A stretch of DNA of 64,000 nucleotides, from the NCBI GenBank assembly GCA_965198905.1, contig OZ240678.1, forward strand, positions 2,232,001-2,296,000. Reading direction: 5' to 3'. Under the pieces are notes generated by a model. It was not told the origin of the DNA, did not search any database, and saw nothing but the letters and a program-made list of their open reading frames with translations. The stretch's first letter is position 1. Every line of letters begins with the position of its first letter. Position numbers and translations under genes: made by a program. The DNA is from CAHJWH01 sp965198905. Its GTDB lineage: Bacteria; Pseudomonadota; Alphaproteobacteria; Caulobacterales; Caulobacteraceae. Below, piece by piece: positions 1-9,258 of the stretch.

Positions 1-324
1 GACCTCCGGAAGCACGGGGCTCGGGGAGGCGGGAACCTGGATCGGATGCGATCTAGGCGGCGGTCTCCTCACGAGCCTGCAATTCGAATCGGCTTTCGCG
101 CTGCGCGAAGCCGGTCGATGTGCAAAGCGGCGTGCGAAGGATCATGGTCCACCGGGGCGCCACGTTCGGCGCGGGTGTCGAATACTGATGCCGGGCTATA
201 GGGTCAAGCTCTGTGCGCCGCCTCCACGTTCGACTTCCCATGTGGAGTTAGGCCGTTGTGCGCATCTCGGCTTCGCCTTAGCAAAGGCTAGGTGCTGCGC
301 CGCGCTGATCGGGAAAGAGCCGCG
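1..324. other. Upstream region with no supported gene
   Basis: I see no convincing gene here. The only open frames are short or run antisense into the following carboxypeptidase gene, and they show no recognisable domain. The last 20 bases carry the likely ribosome binding site of the next gene. Confidence 0.4.
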
Positions 325-1989
325 ATGACGAAGATGTTGGGGATCGCTGCGGCGATGTCGGCGGCGGTGTCGGTTCTGGCCTTGAACGCGCAGGCGGCGT
401 CCGCCCCGCGCACCCCGTCGCAGTCCGCCAAGCCGTCGGCGAGCGCCACCGCCTCGCCGGACCAAGGCGTGTTGTTCCACTCCGACAGCGCGGGCAGCGA
501 CGGGTCGGTCAGCGTCGAAGGCCGCCCGATCGCCTATCACGCCGTGGCCGGGACCATAATCGTGCATCCGAAGGGCTGGGACGACGCCGCGGCTCGGGAG
601 CAGGAGGGCGACAAGGCCGCCAAGGAGCTCGGCGACAAGGCCAATCCCGACGCCGAAGCCTCGATCTTCTACGTGGCCTACTTTAAGAAGGGCGTACCGG
701 CGGCGGATCGGCCAATCACCTTCCTGTACAACGGAGGCCCTGGCTCCTCGACGGTGTGGCTGCACATGGGCGCGTTCGGCCCACGCCGGGTGGTGACCAA
801 GGACGACAGCCACACGCCCGCTGCGCCCTATCAGCTGGTGGACAACGCCTACTCCCTGCTCGACGCCAGCGACCTGGTGTTCATCGATGCGCCGGGCACG
901 GGCTTCTCCCGCATCGCGGGCAAGGACAAGGAGAAGGCCTTTTTTGGCGTAGACGCCGACGCCCACGCCTTCAGCCAGTTCATCATGGGCTTCCTGTCCA
1001 AGTACGGCCGCTGGAACTCCCCCAAGTATCTGTTCGGTGAAAGCTATGGCACGCCGCGCTCGGCGGTGGTGGTCAACGAGCTGGAAACCGGCAACGACAT
1101 CGACTTCAACGGCGTCATCCTGTTGTCGCAGATCCTGAACTTCGACCTCAGCGCCGACCAGCCCGAGCTGAACCCCGGCTCAGACGAGGCCTATGTCGTC
1201 GCCCTGCCCACCTATGCGGCCACGGCCTGGTACCACAACCGCCTGGGCGGCGCCCGGCCGGCCGATCTCGAGACCTATCTGAGCGAGGTGGAGCAGTTCG
1301 CCAACGGCGACTACGCCTCGGCCCTGCAGGCAGGCTCCGAACTTGACCCTGGCCGCAGGCAGGCGGTGGCGCAGCGGATCGCGCGCTATACCGGCCTGCC
1401 GGTCGACTATGTGGTGAAGGCCAATCTGCGTATCGATGGCGGCGAGTTCGAGAAGACCCTGCAGGACGCCGAGGGCCTGACCACCGGCCGGCTCGACACC
1501 CGCTTCTCCGGCCCCAGCATGGACCCCCTCAGCAAGGAGGCGGACTACGACCCCCAGTCCGCCGCCATCAGCTCGGCCTATGTCTCAAGCTTCAACGACT
1601 ATGTGCGCAAGACGCTCGGCTACGGCGAAGGTCGTATTTACAAGCCTGAGATCGACGTCTTCAAGTCATGGAACAACGACCACCAGCCGCCGGGGGCGCC
1701 CATGGCCGTGCCGAGCATCGAGAACGTCATGCCCGACCTCGCCTCGGCCATGAAGTACAATCCGGGGCTGAAGGTGATGGTCAACGGCGGATACTATGAT
1801 CTTGCCACGCCGTTCTACGAGGGCTGGTACGAAGACCATCACCTGCCGATCCCAAGGGCGCTCGATGGCAATATCGAATACCACTACTATCAGTCCGGCC
1901 ACATGGTCTATGCGCACGAGGCGTCGCTGAAGGCGCTGCACGACAACGTCGCCGACTTCATTCGCCGCACCGACAATCTGAGCCGCTGA
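325..1989 (+). CDS. Serine carboxypeptidase, peptidase family S10, exported
   Basis: Encodes a 554-residue S10 serine carboxypeptidase, expected to remove C-terminal residues from peptides outside the cytoplasm. The start at 325 is preferred over an in-frame upstream start at 292 because it puts a signal peptide at residue 1 (MTKMLGIAAAMSAAV, with cleavage near AQAASA) and has a purine-rich GGAAAGAG site just upstream. The nucleophile lies in GESYG (Ser240), followed late in the protein by Asp492 (GGYYDLATP) and His526 (SGHMVY), giving the S10 catalytic order Ser-Asp-His. The NGGPGSS oxyanion-region motif is also present. It stands alone in its orientation with no partner gene. The substrate cannot be read from the sequence. 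Confidence 0.9.
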   Translation: MTKMLGIAAAMSAAVSVLALNAQAASAPRTPSQSAKPSASATASPDQGVLFHSDSAGSDGSVSVEGRPIAYHAVAGTIIVHPKGWDDAAAREQEGDKAAKELGDKANPDAEASIFYVAYFKKGVPAADRPITFLYNGGPGSSTVWLHMGAFGPRRVVTKDDSHTPAAPYQLVDNAYSLLDASDLVFIDAPGTGFSRIAGKDKEKAFFGVDADAHAFSQFIMGFLSKYGRWNSPKYLFGESYGTPRSAVVVNELETGNDIDFNGVILLSQILNFDLSADQPELNPGSDEAYVVALPTYAATAWYHNRLGGARPADLETYLSEVEQFANGDYASALQAGSELDPGRRQAVAQRIARYTGLPVDYVVKANLRIDGGEFEKTLQDAEGLTTGRLDTRFSGPSMDPLSKEADYDPQSAAISSAYVSSFNDYVRKTLGYGEGRIYKPEIDVFKSWNNDHQPPGAPMAVPSIENVMPDLASAMKYNPGLKVMVNGGYYDLATPFYEGWYEDHHLPIPRALDGNIEYHYYQSGHMVYAHEASLKALHDNVADFIRRTDNLSR

Positions 1990-2039
1990 GGACGAATCGC
2001 TTTAGGCTGTCACGCGTTGGGGATGCAGGAGGCCTTTCC

Positions 2040-2279
2040 ATGCCCGCCGCCAGCCCCGACCGCAACTTCAGTGTCCACGCCCGACATATCGACCGCTACC
2101 ACGCCCGCGTGGTCTCCGAGCGAAGCTTCGAGGCCGCCGCCGTCGCCTACCTGGAGGATTTCGCCCATCCGACAGGCGACGGGTCGGAGCTGAGCCTGAT
2201 CGTGCGCGACCTGCACAGCGGGCACGAGCACTGCTTCCGCATCGACCTGGAGACCGGCGCCGCATCGCCCTGCAGCTGA
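2040..2279 (+). CDS. Small conserved-type hypothetical protein (79 aa)
   Basis: A 79-residue soluble protein with a good AGGAGG site about 9 bases before its ATG. There is no signal peptide and no membrane segment. Its FEAAAVAYLEDF and DLHSGHEHCFRIDL segments look like a compact alpha/beta fold of the small DUF5961 type known from Caulobacterales, but that name is from memory of the pattern and unverified. It lies 50 bases after the carboxypeptidase gene and could be cotranscribed with it. Function unknown. Confidence 0.6.
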   Translation: MPAASPDRNFSVHARHIDRYHARVVSERSFEAAAVAYLEDFAHPTGDGSELSLIVRDLHSGHEHCFRIDLETGAASPCS

Positions 2280-2356
2280 CAGAACGAATCGCCTCTAGCG
2301 CCGTTCACGGGAGTCTGCGCGGGCATTTTTTGGGCTCGCTTGGAGGGCTGGCGGGC

Positions 2357-3226
2357 ATGGCGTATCGACCGACGTGGCAGGGCCACCTGAAGCTGTCGCT
2401 GGTGACCTGCCCGGTGGCGCTCTACACCGCGACCAGCGCCGGCGGCGACGTCCACTTCAACCTGATCAACCCAAAGACCAATAACCGCATCAAGATGATC
2501 ACGACCGACCCCGAAACCGGGCCGATCGATCGCGCCGAGTTGGTCAAGGGCTACGAGGTCTCCAAGGGCGAATACATCCTGCTGACCGACGAAGAGATCA
2601 AGTCGGTCAAGCTTGAGAGCACCAAGACGCTGGATATCGAGCGCTTCGTGCCCGCCGCCGACATCGATCGGGTCTACTGGGACAATCCCTATTACCTCGC
2701 GCCGGACGGCAAGCTGGCGCAGGAGGCCTACGGCGTGATCCGCGAGGCGCTGGAGCGTTCCGGCCAGATCGCCCTCGGCCGCATCGTGATGGCCACGCGC
2801 GAGCGCATCATGGCGCTGGAGCCCCGGGGCGCCGGCATCTTGGCCTATACCCTGCGCACCGACGCCGAGGTGCGAAAGCCCGACGAGATCTTCGGGGGCA
2901 TCAGCGGCGCCGCCCCCAACGAGGCGATGATCTCCATCGCCGAAAAGATCATCGAGCAGCAGGAGGGCCCCTTCGACCCCAGCCAGTTCGTCGACCGCTA
3001 CGAACAGGCCCTCAAGGCGCTCATCGCCGACAAGCAGAAGGGCCACAAACCTGTAGCGGCCGCCGAGCCCGAAGATACCAACGTGGTTGACCTGATGGCG
3101 GCGCTCCGCGCCAGCCTCGTCGGAAAAGGCGCAGGCGCCTCCAAGCCGAAGGCCGAAAAGGCGAGTCCCTCGCCCAAGCCGGAGAAAAGCGCCTCGCCCA
3201 AAGCCAAGGCGCGTAAGGCGGGTTGA
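2357..3226 (+). CDS. ku: Ku protein, DNA end binding for non-homologous end joining
   Basis: A 289-residue bacterial Ku homologue. Family members form homodimeric rings on double-strand ends and recruit ligase LigD. The start at 2357 (MAYRPTWQGHLKLSL) matches the usual Ku N-terminus and has GGAGGG 10 bases upstream; an in-frame start at 2330 would add nine unrelated residues. The core Ku beta-barrel region fills about residues 5-245 (VSCP-like VTCPVALY, KGYEVSKGEYILL, YLAPDGK). The last 50 residues are a Lys/Ala/Pro/Ser-rich basic tail typical of bacterial Ku C-termini that touch DNA. No ligD is within the window. Confidence 0.93.
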   Translation: MAYRPTWQGHLKLSLVTCPVALYTATSAGGDVHFNLINPKTNNRIKMITTDPETGPIDRAELVKGYEVSKGEYILLTDEEIKSVKLESTKTLDIERFVPAADIDRVYWDNPYYLAPDGKLAQEAYGVIREALERSGQIALGRIVMATRERIMALEPRGAGILAYTLRTDAEVRKPDEIFGGISGAAPNEAMISIAEKIIEQQEGPFDPSQFVDRYEQALKALIADKQKGHKPVAAAEPEDTNVVDLMAALRASLVGKGAGASKPKAEKASPSPKPEKSASPKAKARKAG

Positions 3227-3251
3227 TCGCATCTGGCCGCGGCCCTCCTCG

Positions 3252-4157
3252 TCAGGCCGGCTCGGCCAGCGTCTTGACGAAGTCGACGAACGCGCGGAGC
3301 GGCGCCGGCACCAGCCGGCGTCCCGGATAGTACAGGAACGGGCCGGGAAAAGATTGCCACCAGGATCGAAGCACCGGTTCGAGCGCGCCGTTCTCGAGGT
3401 GCGGACGCAGCCAGTCCTCGAACAGGTTGATGACGCCGACGCCCGCGACAGCGGCGTCGACGGCGAGATCGGTCGCCCCGCCGACCCGCACGAGCAGCGG
3501 ACCTGAAGGATCTAGACGCACGATCTCGCCATCGCGCTCGAACTCCCATGGGGTCGAAACTCCGCTGCTGAATTGCCCCCGCAGGCAGGCGTGGTCGAGC
3601 AGGTCGCGTGGATGTTCGGGCCGTCCGTGGCGGTCGAGGTAGCGCGGCGACGCGGCGGTCGCGAAGCGCTGCACACGCGGTCCGACCGGCGTGGCGATCA
3701 TGTCCTGCGCCAGCCGGTCGTCATAGCGGATACCGGCGTCACAGCCGGCGGCGAGAAGGTCGACGAAACCGTCCTCCGCGACCACCTCCATCCGGATATC
3801 GGGATAGGCGGCGAGGAAGGGCGGAACGATCGCGGGCAGCACCAGCCGCGCCGCGCTGACCGGTACGTTCAATCGCAGCAGTCCGGCCGGCCGATCACGA
3901 TAGCCGTTCACCACGTCGAGCGCCGCGTCCACCTCGGCCAATGCGGGGCCGAGGCGCTCCATCAAGCGCGCGCCCGCCTCCGTCGGCCTAACGCTGCGGG
4001 TGGTTCGATGCAGCAGCCGCACGCTCAACTGGGTCTCCAGCCTCCGTACCGCCTCGCTCAACCCCGAAGCGCTGCCGCCGCTCGCCCGCGCGCCGCCCCG
4101 GAAGCTTCGCGCGCGCGCCACCGCGAGGAAGGCGTTCAAATCGGCGACGCTGGCCAT
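3252..4157 (-). CDS. LysR-family transcriptional regulator
   Basis: A 301-residue LysR-type regulator. Residues 1-60 form the winged helix-turn-helix (FLAVARARSF, then LSEAVRRLETQL and LLHRTTRSVRPTEAG), and residues from about 90 to the end form the periplasmic-binding-protein-like effector domain. It is divergent from the aldo/keto reductase gene at 4249, with only 91 bases between the starts, the classic arrangement in which a LysR protein controls its neighbour and itself. The effector is unknown. Confidence 0.92.
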   Translation of the reverse strand: MASVADLNAFLAVARARSFRGGARASGGSASGLSEAVRRLETQLSVRLLHRTTRSVRPTEAGARLMERLGPALAEVDAALDVVNGYRDRPAGLLRLNVPVSAARLVLPAIVPPFLAAYPDIRMEVVAEDGFVDLLAAGCDAGIRYDDRLAQDMIATPVGPRVQRFATAASPRYLDRHGRPEHPRDLLDHACLRGQFSSGVSTPWEFERDGEIVRLDPSGPLLVRVGGATDLAVDAAVAGVGVINLFEDWLRPHLENGALEPVLRSWWQSFPGPFLYYPGRRLVPAPLRAFVDFVKTLAEPA

Positions 4158-4248
4158 TGTTCGCTGCTCCGCACAGCCTGTACCGATTGTGCCCGGTTAT
4201 CGCGCAGATCCGCAACCTGTAGATAGGGCGGGCAAGAGGAGCACAAAC

Positions 4249-5127
4249 ATGGCCGGCATCGATAAGGCGGGCGAGTTCGCCCTGGGCGACCACAACGTCA
4301 AGCGGCTTGGCTACGGCGCCATGCAGCTCGCAGGGCCGGGCGTGTTCGGGCCGCCCAAGGATCACGCCGCTGCTCTCGCAGTGTTGCGGGAAGCGGTCGC
4401 CCGCGGGGTGGACCACATCGACACCAGCGACTTCTACGGCCCGCACGTCACCAATCAGCTCATCCGCGAAGCGCTGCACCCTTATCCCGACGACCTGGTC
4501 ATCGTCACCAAGATCGGAGCGCGGCGGGGCGCCGACGGCTCCTGGAACCCGGCTTTCGCGCCGGAGGAGCTGACCCAGGCGGTGCATGACAACCTGCGCA
4601 ACCTCGACCTGGACGCGCTGGACGTGGTGAACCTGCGCGTCATGTCAGACCACGCCCACGGTCCTGCCGAGGGCTCCATCGAGGCGCCGCTCAGCGTCCT
4701 GGCCGACTTGCAGCGCCGGGGTCTGGTGCGCCACATCGGCCTGAGCAACGTCACGGCCACCCAGATCGCCGAAGGGCGGCGCATCTGCCAGATCGTTTGC
4801 GTCCAGAACCTGTACAATCTGGCGCATCGGGACGACGACGCCGTGATCGACGATCTCGCCCGCGATGGGATCGCCTATGCCCCGTTCTTCCCGCTGGGCG
4901 GATTCACGCCGCTGCAGTCCTCGACCCTGTCCGAAGTTGCCGGCGGCCTGGGCGCCACGCCGATGCAGGTCGCGCTCGCCTGGCTGATCCGCCGCTCCCC
5001 CAACATCCTGCTGATCCCCGGCACCTCCTCGCTCGCCCACCTGCACGAGAACCTCGCCGCAGCCGAGCTTGAGCTGTCGCAGGAGGCCATGAGCGCCCTC
5101 GACACCATCGGAGCCGACGGGGGCTAG
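4249..5127 (+). CDS. Aldo/keto reductase
   Basis: A 292-residue NADPH-dependent aldo/keto reductase with a TIM barrel. The start at 4249 has AGAGGA about eight bases upstream, and the protein then begins like the family with VKRLGYGAMQLAGPG. The catalytic Asp/Tyr are in DTSDFYG and the Lys is in VTKIG; IGLSNV and the late IPGTSSLAHLHEN cofactor-binding segment are also typical. It is divergent from a LysR regulator, the likely controller. The substrate is not predictable; an oxidoreductase for small aldehydes or sugars is the general expectation. Confidence 0.92.
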   Translation: MAGIDKAGEFALGDHNVKRLGYGAMQLAGPGVFGPPKDHAAALAVLREAVARGVDHIDTSDFYGPHVTNQLIREALHPYPDDLVIVTKIGARRGADGSWNPAFAPEELTQAVHDNLRNLDLDALDVVNLRVMSDHAHGPAEGSIEAPLSVLADLQRRGLVRHIGLSNVTATQIAEGRRICQIVCVQNLYNLAHRDDDAVIDDLARDGIAYAPFFPLGGFTPLQSSTLSEVAGGLGATPMQVALAWLIRRSPNILLIPGTSSLAHLHENLAAAELELSQEAMSALDTIGADGG

Positions 5128-5138
5128 GCGCTGGACGC

Positions 5139-5753
5139 TCAGGCCGATCTCTTCATCTTCACGATGGGCACGGGCGGGTCCAGCCACTGCCCCTTCTGGT
5201 CTGGAAAGGGCGAGGCGCCGTCGGTGGGCAGCGACAGGATCTTGCGCACCACCGCCAAGCCCTGAACGACCTGGCCGAACGCGGCGTAGCCGAGGTTGTC
5301 GCCCTTGGCCCCGGGATGGGCGTCCAGGTAAGGCTCAGGGCTCGCACAGATGAAGAAGTTGTCCGTGGCCGAGCCCGGCGCAAACCGCCCCAGCGACAGC
5401 GTGCCGGTCGTGTGCCTCAGCCCGGTCTGGGTCGTGCTCTCATGGGCGATCGGCGGGAAGGGGTGGGTCCTCGGCGCCGGGCCGCCCACGATCGTGCCTT
5501 CCCTGGGCGCGCGAGGCGTGCGCGCTGCGCGGAAGAACGAGCCGCCGTCGTACTTTCCCGCCGCCACATAGCGCAGGAAGTTGGCGGAGGTGAGGGGCGC
5601 CTTTTCCGCCTCCAGTTCGACCAGGATGACGCCGCGGCCGGTGGTGATCGTCACCCGCGGCTTGCGGGCGCCGCCGAGCGCCGCCAGGGGGCTCGCCAGC
5701 ATCGCCCCAGCGCCGATCAGCGCGGCGCGTCGCTCGATCTTGTGGCTGCTCAT
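5139..5753 (-). CDS. Cyclophilin-type peptidyl-prolyl isomerase, exported
   Basis: A cyclophilin of about 204 residues catalysing cis-trans isomerisation of Xaa-Pro bonds. The chosen ATG at 5753 gives an N-terminus with twin arginines and a hydrophobic stretch (ERRAALIGAGAMLASPLAAL), a Tat- or Sec-type export signal, followed by the cyclophilin domain (ITTGRGVILVELEAEKAPLTSANFLRYV, GGSFFRAAR, TGTLSLGRF, DNFFICA, FGQVVQG). An in-frame ATG at 5816 would add 21 residues and hide the signal. It converges on the aldo/keto reductase with 11 bases between the stops. Confidence 0.88.
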   Translation of the reverse strand: MSSHKIERRAALIGAGAMLASPLAALGGARKPRVTITTGRGVILVELEAEKAPLTSANFLRYVAAGKYDGGSFFRAARTPRAPREGTIVGGPAPRTHPFPPIAHESTTQTGLRHTTGTLSLGRFAPGSATDNFFICASPEPYLDAHPGAKGDNLGYAAFGQVVQGLAVVRKILSLPTDGASPFPDQKGQWLDPPVPIVKMKRSA

Positions 5754-5830
5754 CGCTCGCCCAGCTCCCATTGCGGAAAGGCCGGCTCGACGCTTATCGG
5801 CTTCGACGCACGCCATCCAGCGGCGCGATA

Positions 5831-7324
5831 CTAAGGCGCGGCCTGGCTGATCTCATAGGCCTGGGGATCGAAGCGGCTCATCCTCCGGCGATATCGGTAG
5901 CCCGGGTCCGGGCAGACGCCGGCGTTGCGGCCGGACCGATCCAGATACCAGCTGCGACATCCGCTGGCCCAGACGGTCCCGGCAAGCCGCGCCTGCACAT
6001 CCTTGTTATGAGCGGCCTGGGCCTCGGGTCTGACGTCCAGAACCGCGGTTTCCCCCGCATGGTCGCGAACATCCAGATACTGCAGGATGTAGCGCATCTG
6101 CGATTCCACCATGTGGATCACTGAGGAGTAGCTGAGCGCCGAGTTGGGGCCCAGCAGCATGGCGAGGTTCGGATAGCCCGAGATCGTGACCCCCCGGTAC
6201 GCCTGCGCACCCTCCTGCGCCCACTGCTCGGGCAGCACGCGTCCGTCCTGCCCCACGATCTTGAGGAAGTCGTCCGGATCGGCCACGAAAAAACCGGTGG
6301 CGAACACGATGTGGTCCACCAGGTGAAGCCGGCCGTTGGCGGTCTTCACGCCCTCGGCTGTGATTTCCACCAAGGGTTCGGTCACGAGTTCCACATTGGA
6401 GCGGTTGAAGGTCGGCAGGAAGTCGTCGGAGACCGTCATGCGCTTGCATCCGATGGCGTAGTCCGGGGTCAGCCTCGCGCGCACCTGCGGGTCGCGAACC
6501 TCGCGTTTCAGCTTGCGCAGGGCGACGCCGCGTAGCACCCGGGCAAACATGGCGTTGCCGAAGAAGGCCGAGCCGACGCCTTCCAGCCCCCAATAGATGG
6601 CGGCGCGCACGAGCTTCTGTGTCGCCGGCGCGTGGCGGAACAGCCAGCGTTCCAGACCCGTGATGCGCCGGTCGCCGCGGGGCATGACCCAGGCGGCGGA
6701 CCGCTGGAAGACGCTCAGATGCGCGACCTCGCCCGCGATGTTCGGCACGATCTGCACCGCGCTGGCGCCCGTGCCCACGACCGCGACCCGCCTGCCCTTG
6801 AGATCAAGGCCGCGGTCCCAGGCCGAGGAGTGGGTGTAGCCTCCTCGAAACCGCTCCAGGCCCGGGATGGGCGGAAGCGACGGCCGGTTGAGCGGGCCCG
6901 AGGCGAGGATCAACGTGCGGACATGATGCTGGCGACCCCCGGCGTCGCTCAGGCGCCAGCAGCCCTCGGCCTCCAGGAACCGCGCCTGGGTGATCTCGGT
7001 GTCGAAGCGGATGTGGCTCGAGACGCCACGCCGCTCGGCGATCCGCTCCAGATAGGCCAGGATGTCCGCCTGCCTCGCATAGCTCGATGGCCAGTCCGGA
7101 TATGGCTCCGATTCAATGGAGTAGAGGTGGGAGCGGACGTCGCAGGCGCATCCGGGATAGACGTTGTCGCGCCACACCCCTCCGAGCCCTGAGGCGCGTT
7201 CAAAGATGGCGAAGGACGTGCGCCCCGCCTCCAGCAGCTTCAGCGCGGCCGTCAGGCCGGAGAAGCCTGCGCCGATTACGCCGACGTCGTAGTCGGGCCG
7301 AACCGGCGCCGAGGCGGAGCCCAA
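5831..7324 (-). CDS. Flavin-containing monooxygenase, Baeyer-Villiger type
   Basis: A 497-residue FAD/NADPH monooxygenase. The N-terminal FAD Rossmann motif is GVIGAGFSGL and the second, NADPH-binding motif is VAVVGTGASAVQIVP. Between them lies FRGGYTHSSAW, which fits the Baeyer-Villiger fingerprint FxGxxxHxxxW, so ketone-to-ester oxidation is more likely than N- or S-oxidation. It ends 15 bases before a small cyclophilin-side gap and lies 8 bases after the secreted-protein gene read in the same direction, so the two may be cotranscribed. Substrate unknown. Confidence 0.9.
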   Translation of the reverse strand: MGSASAPVRPDYDVGVIGAGFSGLTAALKLLEAGRTSFAIFERASGLGGVWRDNVYPGCACDVRSHLYSIESEPYPDWPSSYARQADILAYLERIAERRGVSSHIRFDTEITQARFLEAEGCWRLSDAGGRQHHVRTLILASGPLNRPSLPPIPGLERFRGGYTHSSAWDRGLDLKGRRVAVVGTGASAVQIVPNIAGEVAHLSVFQRSAAWVMPRGDRRITGLERWLFRHAPATQKLVRAAIYWGLEGVGSAFFGNAMFARVLRGVALRKLKREVRDPQVRARLTPDYAIGCKRMTVSDDFLPTFNRSNVELVTEPLVEITAEGVKTANGRLHLVDHIVFATGFFVADPDDFLKIVGQDGRVLPEQWAQEGAQAYRGVTISGYPNLAMLLGPNSALSYSSVIHMVESQMRYILQYLDVRDHAGETAVLDVRPEAQAAHNKDVQARLAGTVWASGCRSWYLDRSGRNAGVCPDPGYRYRRRMSRFDPQAYEISQAAP

Positions 7325-7331
7325 GGGAGCC

Positions 7332-7694
7332 TTAGCGCTCCGAGGTGAGCTGGATGGTGACTGGCTCGCCTGTCACCGCCTTGCCTGTCCAGTTGCTCAA
7401 GGTGGAAGGTATCGGCGCGCAATACTGGGCGAAGGGGATCGGGAAGGGCTTGGTCTGGCTCATGCACACGCTGTGGTGCTTCACCACCCAATGGCCGCCC
7501 TGGTGTTCGTGGTTGCGACCTTCCGCGGAGAAGGAGCCGTCGCGGTTCAGCCACAGCTTCGAGATGCGTCCATCGGGATAGGTCGAGACGATGGTGCCGC
7601 CAAAGGCGGGCTCCAGAATTTCCCCGCCCACAGGAAGCGCGGCGACATTGGCCGCGAGAAGAACCAGTGCGGCCGAACCGATCAGCATGCTCAT
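7332..7694 (-). CDS. Small secreted hypothetical protein
   Basis: A 120-residue protein with a short N-terminal signal sequence (MSMLIGSAALVLLAANVAALPV). The mature part resembles a small beta-rich domain with repeated Trp/Gly positions (SKLWLNRDGSF, GGHWVVKHHSVCM) and two cysteines that could form a disulphide. I do not recognise the family. It sits directly upstream of the monooxygenase gene on the same strand with a 7-base gap, suggesting joint transcription. Confidence 0.65.
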   Translation of the reverse strand: MSMLIGSAALVLLAANVAALPVGGEILEPAFGGTIVSTYPDGRISKLWLNRDGSFSAEGRNHEHQGGHWVVKHHSVCMSQTKPFPIPFAQYCAPIPSTLSNWTGKAVTGEPVTIQLTSER

Positions 7695-7976
7695 GAGGGC
7701 TTTCTACGCGACCATGGCCTGCGGGCAAGAGCGCCCGAGACCATGCGACCATCCTTCCTGATTGCGTTGTTTCGGCGGCGGGGCGTGACGATGGTGGGAG
7801 AGACCTGTGGCGTCCAGCCGCCCCACCGACAAGAGGCTTGAGAACGTCGCGGTTCGTAGGCACCTAACCGGCCATCGGCCCTCATCAGACCTTCCGTGCC
7901 GCCCGCGCCCCCGGCAGGAGCGGCAGGACGGAGACTGGAGCCGGGTTGGCGTCGTCAAGCGCGTTTGAGGTTGTCT

Positions 7977-9134
7977 ATGGACTTGGATTCCGACGTCGCC
8001 GAGCAGGACATCGTCTATCCCGCCGCCATACCCTTTGCGATCGTGCATCTCAGCTGTCTGGGGGCGATCTGGTCGGGGGTGACATGGCGGGCGGTGGCCA
8101 TCTGTTTCGCGCTTTACTGGCTGCGTATCTTCGCCATCGGCGCCGGCTATCACCGCTATTTCTCGCACAAGTCCTATTCGACCAGCCGTGCGTTCCAGTT
8201 CGTGTTGGCCTTCCTGGCCCAGACCAGCGCGCAGAACAGCGTGCTGTGGTGGACGGCGAAGCACCGCAACCACCACCGCCATTCCGATACGCCGCGCGAT
8301 GCGCACTCCGCCCTCCAGTACGGGTTCATCTATAGCCATATCGGCTGGATCTTCGATCGCCAGCATCGCGGCGTCGACCTGGTCGAAGTGTCAGACTTGG
8401 CGCGCTATCCCGAACTCAGATGGCTGCACAGGTTCGAGTTGGTCCCCGCGAGCCTGATGGGCGTGCTTTGCTTCTTCCTCGCAGGCTGGCCCGGCGTGTT
8501 CGTAGGCTTTCTGTGGAGCACGGTGCTCGTCTACCACTCCACCTTCGCCATCAATTCCCTGGCGCACATGCACGGCAAGCGGCGCTATGTGACGGGGGAC
8601 AGCTCGCGCAACAACTGGCTGCTGGCCTTTTTCACCATGGGCGAGGGCTGGCACAACAACCATCACGCCTATCAGAGCAGCGTGCGTCAGGGCTTCCGGT
8701 GGTGGGAGATCGATCCGACGTTCTACATCCTGAAGGGGCTGTCCTACATCGGGGTGGTCTGGGATCTGAAGCTGCCGCCCGAACAGGTGGTGCGTAACGA
8801 CCATCGCCTCGCCGCGCGCGTGGTCAACCGCGCCGCTGAACAGCTAGCCGCCCGTTTCGATGCGGAACGGATCGCCCGCGCCGCGATGGCGTCGTTGAAA
8901 GCGCCCCAGATCTCGACCCTGCAGCCCACCCTGGCGCGCGCCCAGCATCTTGCGGCTGAAGCCTTCGCCTCCCTGCACGTCCCCGACATGCCTAGCCGCG
9001 AGGAGGTGCTTGCGGTCGCCAAGGCCATGTTCGCCAAGACGAAGTCCCTCGACGAGATCGTGGATCGCGCCCGAGAACAGCTGATGGCGGCGGTCGGCGC
9101 ACGGATGACCGCGGCGACCGACGGCGCGGTCTGA
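7977..9134 (+). CDS. Acyl-CoA/fatty acid desaturase
   Basis: A 385-residue membrane di-iron desaturase of the delta-9 type that introduces a double bond into acyl chains. The three histidine boxes are all present: HRYFSH, HRNHHRHSD and HNNHHAYQ. Hydrophobic pairs lie around residues 15-60 and 155-190. The start at 7977 (MDLDSDVAEQD) is chosen because the upstream in-frame ATG at 7896 adds a basic, unstructured 27-residue lead; a GAGG element lies near 7966. The last 100 residues, after the desaturase domain, are an Ala-rich helical extension absent from short family members. Confidence 0.93.
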   Translation: MDLDSDVAEQDIVYPAAIPFAIVHLSCLGAIWSGVTWRAVAICFALYWLRIFAIGAGYHRYFSHKSYSTSRAFQFVLAFLAQTSAQNSVLWWTAKHRNHHRHSDTPRDAHSALQYGFIYSHIGWIFDRQHRGVDLVEVSDLARYPELRWLHRFELVPASLMGVLCFFLAGWPGVFVGFLWSTVLVYHSTFAINSLAHMHGKRRYVTGDSSRNNWLLAFFTMGEGWHNNHHAYQSSVRQGFRWWEIDPTFYILKGLSYIGVVWDLKLPPEQVVRNDHRLAARVVNRAAEQLAARFDAERIARAAMASLKAPQISTLQPTLARAQHLAAEAFASLHVPDMPSREEVLAVAKAMFAKTKSLDEIVDRAREQLMAAVGARMTAATDGAV

Positions 9135-9258
9135 GCGCCAGGGTCGGTCGAGACGCCATCGGCCGACCAAACAGTCTTTGACAAACGCATCCCTCCAACG
9201 CGAAGGGAGGCGACCGTCCTCTCCGGTTCAGCGGGCGGCCTGGTGGGGGTGAGCCTGG

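Noticed and set aside
196..966. Minus-strand 256-aa open frame
   Set aside because: It runs antisense to the S10 carboxypeptidase, is Arg/Gly/Val-rich as expected from GC-driven shadow frames, and has no domain.
2147..3232. Minus-strand 361-aa open frame
   Set aside because: Antisense shadow of the Ku gene, low-complexity Gly/Arg/Leu composition.
7695..7976. Possible gene upstream of the desaturase
   Set aside because: Open frames here are extensions of shadow frames from both neighbours; no ribosome site or domain.
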